A stretch of 8,883 bases of DNA. Origin: Chlorobium sp. (lineage in GTDB: Bacteria; Bacteroidota; Chlorobiia; Chlorobiales; Chlorobiaceae). Within the stretch, counting starts at the first letter, position 1, and each line of letters begins with the position of its first letter. Location of the stretch: the NCBI GenBank assembly GCA_028278005.1, contig JANQFD010000089.1, forward strand, positions 1-8,883, written 5' to 3'. Under the pieces are notes generated by a model. That model ran no database searches. It saw only the letters and a program-made list of their open reading frames with translations, and was not told the DNA's origin. The position numbers were made by a program, and so were the translations under genes. Positions 1-5,677 of the stretch are shown in pieces.

Positions 1-115
1 GCCATGGCGATGAGTTCCATAAGTGTTGTGCTGAGTTCTTTGCTGCTGAAGCTGAAAAAGTTTTAATGATGCACCACCTCTCTATGTTGAGCGTCTTTCT
101 GGCCAGTTGGAACGC

Positions 116-136
116 TATCCCAATACAATCGGGATA
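116..136. repeat. small imperfect palindrome, REP-like
   Basis: Arms TATCCCAAT (116-124) and ATCGGGATA (128-136) pair at 8 of 9 positions around a three-base loop. The arms carry the same ATCCC/GGGAT core as the palindrome at 183-202, about 47 bp downstream. No T-run follows, so it does not look like a terminator. Confidence 0.4.
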
Positions 137-182
137 CACTTCAGAACCGGAGTGACCCGACTTTTCAAGATATGAGGATTTC

Positions 183-202
183 GATCCCGACAGGTCGGGA
201 TC
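183..202. repeat. perfect 8-bp-arm palindrome, REP-like
   Basis: GATCCCGA (183-190) and TCGGGATC (195-202) are exact reverse complements separated by CAGG. It lies in the remnant region upstream of the NYN gene and shares the GGGAT core with the hairpin at 116-136. No T-run follows it. Short GC-rich palindromes of this kind are often dispersed intergenic repeats, but copy number cannot be judged from one window. Confidence 0.5.
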
Positions 203-329
203 AACGATGCAATTGAAGCGCGGAATAAATAGTAGAGGTGCCCTAATAAGTTTGAAACGATTGATCCGGGTGTTACTATTCAGGACTGGTGGGGCTGACA
301 GAAAACCTTATTTGATACTACACTACATC

Positions 330-1076
330 ATGGCTGCCGAGAAAACCCAAAGACTTGCTGTCCTTATCGATGCCGACAATACCCAGGCTTCGATTATTGA
401 CGGGATGCTTGCGGAAATTGCCAAGTACGGTATAGCGAGCGTCAAGAGGATCTACGGCGACTGGACATCCCAGGCGCTCAAAGGATGGAAAGAGGTCCTT
501 CTGGAACACTCCATTCAGCCGATACAGCAGTTCGGCTATACAAGAGGCAAAAATGCCACCGACAGTGCCATGATCATTGATGCAATGGATCTTCTCTATA
601 CCGGGAAATTCGACGGTTTCTGTATTGTATCGAGTGACAGCGATTTTACAAAACTCGCGTCGAGGATACGGGAATCAGGGCTTGTTGTTTACGGTTTTGG
701 AGAAAGGAAGACACCTGCCGCATTTGTCTCGGCCTGCGACAAGTTTATTTACACCGAAGTACTTCGGGCGAGAGTAAACGAAAATGAAGCTATTGTCAGA
801 AAAACAACGGCTGAGCTGAAAAAGGAAACACGTCTGGTAAGGCTTCTGAGGAACGCGGTGGAAGCCGCATCCGATGAAAGCGGTTGGGCTCATCTTGCAG
901 CTGTCGGAAATACAATTGCCAAGCAGTCGCCTGAATTTGATCCAAGAAATTATGGTTACGGAAAGCTTGGGGAGTTGGTAAAGGCAATAAAGCTGTTCGA
1001 TCTCGATGAACGTCCGGCAGCCGACGGACTTTCGAAGTCCATTTTTCTCAGGGATAAAAGAAATAAAGGAAAATGA
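330..1076 (+). CDS. NYN domain protein with C-terminal LOTUS/OST-HTH domain (LabA/DUF88-like)
   Basis: Predicted 248-residue cytosolic protein. Residues about 8-146 form a NYN (PIN-like) nuclease fold. They begin LAVLIDADN with acidic residues D14 and D16, continue with NATDSAM (D78), and include SSDSDF (D103, D105); these are the expected metal-binding carboxylates. A charged linker leads to a LOTUS/OST-HTH-like module at about 166-228 (LVRLLRNAVEAA, then GWAHLAAVG and NYGYGKLGELVKA). NYN proteins with this build are generally predicted RNA-binding proteins or ribonucleases; the natural substrate is not known to me. The frame stays open back to 207, but I chose ATG 330 because the residues before it look non-homologous and overlap the decayed region. 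The C-terminus is lysine/arginine rich. The gene stands alone, and no terminator is visible before the opposing tRNA gene 34 bp away. Confidence 0.85.
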   Translation: MAAEKTQRLAVLIDADNTQASIIDGMLAEIAKYGIASVKRIYGDWTSQALKGWKEVLLEHSIQPIQQFGYTRGKNATDSAMIIDAMDLLYTGKFDGFCIVSSDSDFTKLASRIRESGLVVYGFGERKTPAAFVSACDKFIYTEVLRARVNENEAIVRKTTAELKKETRLVRLLRNAVEAASDESGWAHLAAVGNTIAKQSPEFDPRNYGYGKLGELVKAIKLFDLDERPAADGLSKSIFLRDKRNKGK

Positions 1077-1110
1077 TGAGGAGCGAAAGGGAATGAGAAA
1101 CAGAAATTTG

Positions 1111-1185
1111 CGGAGCTGACGGGACTCGAACCCGCGGCCTCCTGCGTGACAGGCAGGCGCTCTAACCAAACTGAGCTACAGCTCC
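1111..1185 (-). tRNA. tRNA-Asp (anticodon GTC)
   Basis: The minus strand folds into a complete 75-nt cloverleaf. The acceptor arms GGAGCTG and CAGCTCC pair perfectly, with G as discriminator. The D-stem is GCTC/GAGC with a ten-base loop containing GG. The anticodon stem is CCTGC/GCAGG with loop CTGTCAC, which gives anticodon GTC. The variable loop has five bases. The T-stem is GCGGG/CCCGT with loop TTCGAGT. The 3' CCA is not encoded, since the bases after the discriminator read CAA, so it must be added after transcription. No second tRNA is adjacent. Confidence 0.97.
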
Positions 1186-1199
1186 TTCAAAGAGTTGTA

Positions 1200-1228
1200 A
1201 ATGTAGAAATAATTACACCCCCTTCCAA
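1200..1228 (-). promoter_or_regulatory. candidate sigma70-type promoter for tRNA-Asp
   Basis: Read on the minus strand, TTGGAA (1228-1223) and TACATT (1205-1200) are separated by exactly 17 bases. They resemble -35 TTGACA and -10 TATAAT. A start about 7 bases further on, near 1193, would leave a leader of some 8 bases before the mature tRNA, which is typical for a tRNA gene. The call rests on spacing and position only. Confidence 0.45.
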
Positions 1229-1252
1229 AAGTTTTTTCATTTTTATTCTTGT

Positions 1253-1258
1253 TATATT
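1253..1258 (+). promoter_or_regulatory. candidate -10 element for the symporter leader
   Basis: TATATT matches the -10 consensus at five of six positions. A start about 7 bases downstream would fall at 1265, where the paired leader structure begins. No convincing -35 lies 16-18 bases upstream; the sequence there is T-rich. This promoter would be divergent from the tRNA-Asp promoter. Confidence 0.3.
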
Positions 1259-1264
1259 TCCATT

Positions 1265-1380
1265 TGGATCGCTCGAATCAAGCTGTTGCGGGATGCTTGT
1301 CCTGTAAGCATTTCGAGCCTGTTGTGATCTTTCAAACTGATCGTCCGGTAAACGCCCCGCAGGGCCGGTTACCTTTTTTT
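1265..1380 (+). promoter_or_regulatory. structured leader of the symporter gene, attenuator or riboswitch-like, class unassigned
   Basis: The leader holds nested helices. GCTCGAA (1271-1277) pairs perfectly with TTCGAGC (1312-1318). ATGCTT (1293-1298) pairs with AAGCAT (1306-1311). GATC (1267-1270) can close with GATC (1326-1329). A competing helix is possible between CAAGC (1279-1283) and GCTTG (1295-1299), which shares bases with the second helix. TGCGGG (1287-1292) is complementary to CCCGCA (1356-1361) in the terminator arm and loop, so it could act as an antiterminator. Mutually exclusive pairings upstream of a terminator suggest ligand-controlled or translation-coupled attenuation. I see no match to the glycine riboswitch core that often precedes AGCS genes. 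The pairing is seen in the sequence; the function is inferred. Confidence 0.4.
1347..1380 (+). terminator. intrinsic terminator upstream of the symporter start
   Basis: A compact hairpin is followed by seven T residues (1374-1380). The inner stem is GCCC (1354-1357) with GGGC (1362-1365) around loop CGCA. The outer stem pairs GGTAA (1347-1351) with TTACC (1369-1373), plus a C-G pair, one A/G mismatch and one bulged C. The T-run occurs only on the plus strand. It ends 27 bases before the symporter ATG, so it most likely acts as an attenuator. It could instead end read-through from the NYN gene. Confidence 0.6.
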
Positions 1381-1407
1381 CGGCATGTAGACCGGCTGAA
1401 TACACCT

Positions 1408-2919
1408 ATGAAAAAGTTTTCCATAGTAACTGCTTTTCTGATAAGCGCATGCATTCCCCGGCTGCTTTTGGCCAAAGGCATAGATGAGCGTATCAACGAT
1501 GCCATGGCGCCCCTGACGGCTTTTATGTTCAAGGTGGTTTTCTTCTCCGTAACGATAGGTGGTGTCAGTTTTCCTTTTGTATTGCTCTGGCTCATCATTG
1601 CAGCCGTCGGTTTTACAGTGTACATGGGTTTTGTGAACATAAGAGGTTTCAGGCATGCCGTTGAACTTGTGCGCGGGGTCTATGATTCCCCCGATAAACA
1701 GAAGGGGGAAGTCTCTCATTTTCAGGCCTTGACCGCTGCTTTGTCTGCTACCGTCGGACTCGGTAATATTGCGGGTGTTGCCGTTGCAATTACTCTTGGA
1801 GGTCCCGGCGCGACATTCTGGATGATTCTCGGCGGTTTGTTCGGCATGTCATCGAAGTTTGTCGAGTGTACTCTGGGGGTCAAATACCGGAAAGTAAAGG
1901 AGGACGGTTCTGTTTCCGGGGGCCCGATGTACTATCTCAGCAAAGGGTTTGCCGAAAAAGGATTTGCCGGGCTTGGAAAAGCTCTGGCGTTTTTTTTTGC
2001 CGTCATGTGTATCGGGGGGTCGCTTGGCGGAGGGAACATGTTCCAGGCCAACCAGGCGTTCAAGCAAACGGTTATTGCCACGGGTGGTGAGCAGAGCCTG
2101 CTGTATCAGCAAGGATGGCTTTTCGGATTGGTCATGGCCATTCTTGTCGGTCTTGTTATCATCGGCGGAATCAAGTCGATCGTCAGGGTAACGGCTAAGC
2201 TTGTACCGCTTATGGTTGTCGTTTACGTCACCGCTGCATTGTTCATAATCTTTTCACACATCACGTTTCTTCCTCAGGCCATCATGGAAATTTTCCGGGG
2301 GGCTTTTTCTCCCGAGTCGATGTATGGAGGTGTTATCGGTGTGCTGATCCAGGGGTTCAGACGTGCGGCTTTTTCAAACGAAGCAGGTATAGGCTCTGCA
2401 CCAATCGCTCATGCGGCTGTTAAAACCGATGAACCGGTGACGGAAGGTCTTGTGGCTCTGCTCGAACCCTTTCTCGACACAGTTGTGATCTGTACCATGA
2501 CCGCTCTCGTGATCATTATTTCAGGATTATATACCGAACAGGGAATGGATGGAATTGCGCTTACATCGCAAGCTTTTCAGCAGGTTATTTTCTGGTTTCC
2601 CTATATACTCAGCATTGCGGTTCTGCTCTTTGCCTTTTCAACCATGATTTCATGGTCCTACTACGGGCTAAAGGCGTGGACGTACATTTTTGGTGAAAGT
2701 CTGGCATCGGACGTCAGTTACAAACTCCTGTTCTGCGTTTTCATCGTTCTTGGTTCAGCAATGAATCTTGGAGCGGTAATCGATTTTACCGACGCCATGA
2801 TTTTTGCAATGTCATTTCCCAACCTTGTCGGCCTCTATCTGCTTGCCCCCGGAGTGAAACGGGACCTTGATTCCTATCTCGAGCGACTTCGCCAGGGCCA
2901 GATCAGGCGCTACAAATAG
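1408..2919 (+). CDS. sodium:alanine/glycine symporter, AGCS family
   Basis: Predicted inner-membrane transporter of 503 residues that should import alanine or glycine with Na+. Family signatures are clear: ATVGLGNIAGVAVAI (about 114-128), GGPGATFWM (131-139), SSKFVECTLG (148-157), GGPMYYL (171-177) and AFSNEAGIGSAPIAHAAVKT (321-340), followed by LLEPFLDT (351-358). About ten or more hydrophobic segments alternate with short loops, as expected for the family. The first 24 residues (MKKF, then a hydrophobic run) resemble an extra membrane segment or signal. ATG 1408 was chosen because the frame, although open back to TTG 1249, is occupied there by the terminator hairpin and leader. Exact substrate preference cannot be read from the sequence. 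The upstream terminator implies regulated expression. Confidence 0.92.
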   Translation: MKKFSIVTAFLISACIPRLLLAKGIDERINDAMAPLTAFMFKVVFFSVTIGGVSFPFVLLWLIIAAVGFTVYMGFVNIRGFRHAVELVRGVYDSPDKQKGEVSHFQALTAALSATVGLGNIAGVAVAITLGGPGATFWMILGGLFGMSSKFVECTLGVKYRKVKEDGSVSGGPMYYLSKGFAEKGFAGLGKALAFFFAVMCIGGSLGGGNMFQANQAFKQTVIATGGEQSLLYQQGWLFGLVMAILVGLVIIGGIKSIVRVTAKLVPLMVVVYVTAALFIIFSHITFLPQAIMEIFRGAFSPESMYGGVIGVLIQGFRRAAFSNEAGIGSAPIAHAAVKTDEPVTEGLVALLEPFLDTVVICTMTALVIIISGLYTEQGMDGIALTSQAFQQVIFWFPYILSIAVLLFAFSTMISWSYYGLKAWTYIFGESLASDVSYKLLFCVFIVLGSAMNLGAVIDFTDAMIFAMSFPNLVGLYLLAPGVKRDLDSYLERLRQGQIRRYK

Positions 2920-3103
2920 TCCTGTACGGCGCATCTGAAAAGCGAGAAAGGTTTGAGATTCCGGTATTCCTGCCTTCAGCCGTAACATAAAATTCGCAAT
3001 TGCCGGGAGGATCATTACCCCTGAGTTTTGTATGTTAATCCTGAAACTGAAATGCGTGCACTTCCGTTATAAACTTCTGTAGCAAAAACATTGGTTTGCA
3101 CTG

Positions 3104-3127
3104 TATACTCAAGCTGCATGAAATGCA
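3104..3127 (+). promoter_or_regulatory. weak promoter-like -10 and small hairpin upstream of gltA
   Basis: The 224-bp gap before gltA holds no gene and no terminator that I can see. TATACT (3104-3109) matches five of six -10 positions but lacks a good -35. It would give a leader of about 28 bases. TGCAT (3115-3119) and ATGCA (3123-3127) form a five-pair hairpin just before the start codon. Both are weak signals. Confidence 0.22.
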
Positions 3128-3143
3128 ATAATTGAATACCATT

Positions 3144-4490
3144 ATGTCAAACAACCAATCGAAAAATTCCCTGACCATAACCGACAACCGTACAGGGAGT
3201 ACCTATGAAGTACCGATTGAATGCGGTACCATACGCACAATGGACCTGAGGCAGATTAAAATTTCCGATGACGATTTCGGGCTCCTCGGTTACGATCCGG
3301 GTTATCTGAATACCGCATCCTGCAAAAGCATGATCACCTATATCGACGGCGGCAAGGGTATTCTTCGCTACCGTGGATATCCCATTGAGCAGCTCGCTGA
3401 AAAAAGCTCTTTTCTTGAAACTGCGTATCTGCTTATAAAAGGAGAACTTCCGGACAAGGAAAGACTGGATGCATGGACACATAATATCCAGATGCACACA
3501 ATGGTTCATTCCAACCTGACCAAATTCATGGACGGTTTCCGCTATGATGGGCATCCTATGGGTATACTTGTGGGTACGGTCGGCGCTCTTTCGACGTTTT
3601 ATCCCGATGCAAAAAATATTTTCGACAAGGAGTCAAGAAGGCTTCAGGTAAGGCGCCTGATCGGCAAAATGCCGACGCTCGCCGCTATGAGCTTCCGTCA
3701 CAGTATGGGATTTCCGTATGTTCTGCCCGACAATGACCTGAGCTATGCAGGAAATTTCCTTTCAATGATGTTCAAGATGGCCGAGCAGAATTACACGCCG
3801 GATCCTGTACTTGAAAAAGCGCTCGACGTGCTGTTTATTCTGCATGCCGATCATGAACAGAACTGCTCGACAAGTGCGGTGCGTTCTGTGGGAAGCTCTC
3901 AGGTCGATCCTTACTCGGCGCTTGCCGCCGGATGCGCAGCTCTTTACGGTCCGCTGCATGGCGGAGCGAACGAGGCGGTGATCCGCATGCTGCACCGAAT
4001 CGGCTCGCTTGACAAGGTGCCGGAATTCATTAAATCGGTCAAAGAAGGTGAAGGCCGGTTGATGGGATTCGGCCACAGGGTCTATAAAAACTACGATCCG
4101 AGAGCCAAGATCATCAAAAAGATCGCTTTCGAGGTTTTTGAGGTTACCGGTCGGAATACGTTACTTGATATTGCACTCGAACTTGAAAAGATCGCTCTCG
4201 AGGATGAGTACTTTATCAACCGAAAACTGTATCCGAATGTTGATTTTTATTCAGGCCTGATATACCAGGCTATGGGATTCCCGTTGGATATGTTCCCTGT
4301 CCTGTTTGCCATAGGCAGGACTTCCGGATGGCTTGCCCAGTGGATGGAGCATATGAATGACGACGAGCAGAAGATTGCCAGGCCGAGACAGATGTACCTT
4401 GGGGAGGACGAACGGGATTACGTGCCGATAGAAAAGAGGATTAAACCTACACAGCCTGTTGAGAAAAAGATTGGCATTTGCAGGTTGTAA
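3144..4490 (+). CDS. gltA: citrate synthase
   Basis: Condenses oxaloacetate and acetyl-CoA to citrate in the cytosol. The 448-residue protein resembles the bacterial GltA (type II) form throughout. It has an N-terminal domain with DDDFGLLGYDPGYLNTASCKS (from about 42) and YRGYPIEQLAE (76-86). The catalytic core follows: HADHEQNCSTS (234-244), GPLHGGANE with H272, GFGHRVYKNYDPRA with H311 and D318, and NVDFYSG with D367. H272, H311 and D367 align with the catalytic His/His/Asp of the family. ATG 3144 is preferred over the TTG four codons upstream. It is the first of five same-strand genes, with gatC 40 bp downstream. Green sulfur bacteria fix carbon by the reductive TCA cycle using ATP-citrate lyase, so this enzyme would run the opposite step, for example for glutamate precursors; that role is inference. 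Confidence 0.96.
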   Translation: MSNNQSKNSLTITDNRTGSTYEVPIECGTIRTMDLRQIKISDDDFGLLGYDPGYLNTASCKSMITYIDGGKGILRYRGYPIEQLAEKSSFLETAYLLIKGELPDKERLDAWTHNIQMHTMVHSNLTKFMDGFRYDGHPMGILVGTVGALSTFYPDAKNIFDKESRRLQVRRLIGKMPTLAAMSFRHSMGFPYVLPDNDLSYAGNFLSMMFKMAEQNYTPDPVLEKALDVLFILHADHEQNCSTSAVRSVGSSQVDPYSALAAGCAALYGPLHGGANEAVIRMLHRIGSLDKVPEFIKSVKEGEGRLMGFGHRVYKNYDPRAKIIKKIAFEVFEVTGRNTLLDIALELEKIALEDEYFINRKLYPNVDFYSGLIYQAMGFPLDMFPVLFAIGRTSGWLAQWMEHMNDDEQKIARPRQMYLGEDERDYVPIEKRIKPTQPVEKKIGICRL

Positions 4491-4530
4491 GAATGCCGTT
4501 ATACACAACTATGATAAACTCGTTTCATCT

Positions 4531-4818
4531 ATGTCTGTAACAACACAAGATGTCGCTTATATTGCAGAGCTTGCAAGACTCCGGTTTACCGAGAGCGAGA
4601 GGGATAAAATGGCCAGTGAGCTGAATGCCATTCTGCACTATGTCGAAAAGCTCAACGAGGTCGATACGGAAGGTGTCGAACCTCTGAGCAGTATTCATGA
4701 CGAGGTCAATGTGCTTCGTGAAGACTTCCGTCGGGAGTCCATAGCGAATGAGGTTGCTTTGAAAAACGCTCCTGACAGGCTCGATCGCTTTTTCAGAGTT
4801 CCGAAAGTTATCGGCTGA
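4531..4818 (+). CDS. gatC: Asp-tRNA(Asn)/Glu-tRNA(Gln) amidotransferase subunit C
   Basis: The small 95-residue subunit that bridges GatA and GatB in the amidotransferase. The complex converts misacylated Glu-tRNA(Gln) or Asp-tRNA(Asn) to the amide forms. The whole family pattern is present: VAYIAELARLRFTESE (8-23), LNAILHYVEKLNEVDTEGVEP (31-51), NVLREDF (60-66), ALKNAPD (76-82) and the terminal FFRVPKVIG. The frame is open back into the gltA tail, but ATG 4531 gives the usual length and an N-terminus that enters the family helix directly. gatA and gatB are not in the window, so the subunits are encoded apart. It sits between gltA and the DUF167 gene in the same direction. Confidence 0.95.
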   Translation: MSVTTQDVAYIAELARLRFTESERDKMASELNAILHYVEKLNEVDTEGVEPLSSIHDEVNVLREDFRRESIANEVALKNAPDRLDRFFRVPKVIG

Positions 4819-4831
4819 AATTTTTTCCGGC

Positions 4832-5125
4832 ATGCTTCAGACCGAGGAAAAAGCAGGCTCGGTCTTCTTTTACGTCAGGGTCCGGCCGCGATCATCAGAA
4901 AGTGTCATTACCGGTGAGCACGACGGTTGCGTGAAAGTGAACCTCAAAGCGCCACCGGTCTCAGGGCAGGCGAATATTGAATGCTGTCGATTTCTTGCAA
5001 AAGTGCTCGGGGTTTCACGGTCACAGGTTTTGATTGTTTCCGGGCTCAAAGGCCGATTGAAAAGAGTGAAAGTGGAAGAGATGACCGAGGTTGAGTTTAC
5101 CGAAAAGATAACGCATTACCTGTAA
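4832..5125 (+). CDS. DUF167 / UPF0235 (YggU-like) protein
   Basis: Small 97-residue cytosolic protein of a widespread family without an assigned biochemical role. The family pattern is visible: VRVRPRSSES (15-24), a beta strand CVKVNLKAPPVSGQAN (33-48), the helix CRFLAKVLGVSRSQV (52-66) and LIVSGLKGRLKRVKV (67-81). The ATG lies 13 bp after gatC, and dtd begins 7 bp after the stop, so the three are probably cotranscribed. It starts with MLQTEE and has a family-typical length. I assign no function. Confidence 0.9.
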   Translation: MLQTEEKAGSVFFYVRVRPRSSESVITGEHDGCVKVNLKAPPVSGQANIECCRFLAKVLGVSRSQVLIVSGLKGRLKRVKVEEMTEVEFTEKITHYL

Positions 5126-5132
5126 ATCGGTT

Positions 5133-5594
5133 ATGAGGGCTGTAATCCAGAGGGTCAGCAAGGCATCGGTAACTGTAAACGACACGCTTTTTTCCTCCAC
5201 AGGTCCGGGTTTGGTTGTGCTTCTCGCTGTAGCCAGGGGTGACGGAGAGGGGGAAATTTCATGGATGGTTCGTAAAATTCTCAACCTGCGGATTTTCAAT
5301 GACGGCGAAGGCAAGATGAACCTTTCGGTTTCCGATACAGGAGGCGAAATCCTCGTTGTTTCCCAATTCACATTATATGCCGATTCGAGCCGCGGCAACA
5401 GGCCGGGCTTTTCGGATTCGGCTCCTTACGGGCTGGCGGAAGATATGTACAACAGGTTTGTAGTGTCGATACGTTCCCGCTCCGGCCTGCGCATCGAGAC
5501 CGGCTGCTTCGGAGAGGAAATGCAGATAAACCTGATTAATGAAGGGCCGGTAACAATGATTGTCGATACACCGATACATAGTGACGAGGGGTAA
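5133..5594 (+). CDS. dtd: D-aminoacyl-tRNA deacylase
   Basis: Hydrolyses D-amino acids mischarged on tRNA (D-Tyr-tRNA and others), protecting translation from D-residues. Glycine mischarged on tRNA-Ala is also a known family substrate. The 153-residue protein starts with MRAVIQRVSKASV and carries the active-site SQFTLYAD (77-84), NRPGF (89-93), GCFGEEM (124-130) and the cross-subunit Gly-cisPro motif NEGPVT (136-141). The last dozen residues after VTMIVDTP are a short nonconserved tail. The enzyme acts as a dimer in which the Gly-Pro motif of one subunit faces the pocket of the other. It lies 7 bp after the DUF167 gene and near gatC, another tRNA-charging gene. Confidence 0.96.
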   Translation: MRAVIQRVSKASVTVNDTLFSSTGPGLVVLLAVARGDGEGEISWMVRKILNLRIFNDGEGKMNLSVSDTGGEILVVSQFTLYADSSRGNRPGFSDSAPYGLAEDMYNRFVVSIRSRSGLRIETGCFGEEMQINLINEGPVTMIVDTPIHSDEG

Positions 5595-5622
5595 TCAGTC
5601 GGCAGTTTTCAGTTGGCAGTTT
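5595..5622. repeat. two tandem 14-bp repeats in the dtd-kdsB gap
   Basis: TCAGTCGGCAGTTT (5595-5608) is followed directly by TCAGTTGGCAGTTT (5609-5622); one base differs. The array begins directly after the dtd stop codon and runs into six T residues. There is no inverted symmetry, so it is not an obvious terminator. It may be a dispersed short tandem repeat. Confidence 0.6.
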
Positions 5623-5677
5623 TTTACCACTACATGCAGGGCCTCCCGGACGGTTTGGCTAACAAGCATTTCATTGT

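Larger units (their letters stand above)
3..298 (+). pseudogene. decayed coding remnant of unknown function, cut by left edge
   Basis: No intact gene occupies the first 300 bases, but coding-like stretches are visible. Frame 3 is open from the window edge and reads HGDEFHKCCAEFFAAEAEKV up to about position 62. The sense then seems to move to frame 2, which reads NDAPPLYVERLSGQLERYP from 65 onward and stops at TGA 173-175. Frame 2 resumes with GINDAIEARNK at 197-229, meets two TAG codons at 230-235, and ends as KFETIDPGVTIQDWWG before TGA 296-298. A one-base loss in the T/A run near 61-66 would join the first two parts. I do not recognise the family. The hairpins at 116-136 and 183-202 lie inside the remnant and may have helped disrupt it. 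The alternative is plain noncoding DNA with chance open stretches. Confidence 0.3.

Noticed and set aside
207..329. N-terminal extension of the NYN protein to ATG 207
   Set aside because: The extra 41 residues have no NYN similarity and overlap the decayed frame-2 remnant and the edge of a palindrome region. ATG 330 begins just before the conserved IDADN strand.
675..1169. Minus-strand open frame of 164 codons starting MVRAPACHAGGRGFESR
   Set aside because: Its N-terminus is a translation of the tRNA-Asp gene, a well-known spurious ORF type, and the rest is antisense to the NYN gene.
1249..1407. N-terminal extension of the symporter to TTG 1249
   Set aside because: This segment encodes the leader helices and a terminator hairpin with a T-run. 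The residues do not resemble the family.
1190..1407. Glycine riboswitch before the AGCS gene
   Set aside because: I looked for the conserved glycine aptamer core motifs in the leader and did not find them.
2996..3003. GCAATTGC palindrome in the symporter-gltA gap
   Set aside because: Eight bases of simple symmetry with no T-run or second copy; expected by chance.
3132..3143. TTG start four codons upstream of the gltA ATG
   Set aside because: ATG 3144 is a stronger start, and the extra residues carry no conserved sequence.
4459..4530. gatC extension overlapping the end of gltA
   Set aside because: The added 24 residues are out-of-frame gltA tail. ATG 4531 gives the standard 95-residue GatC.
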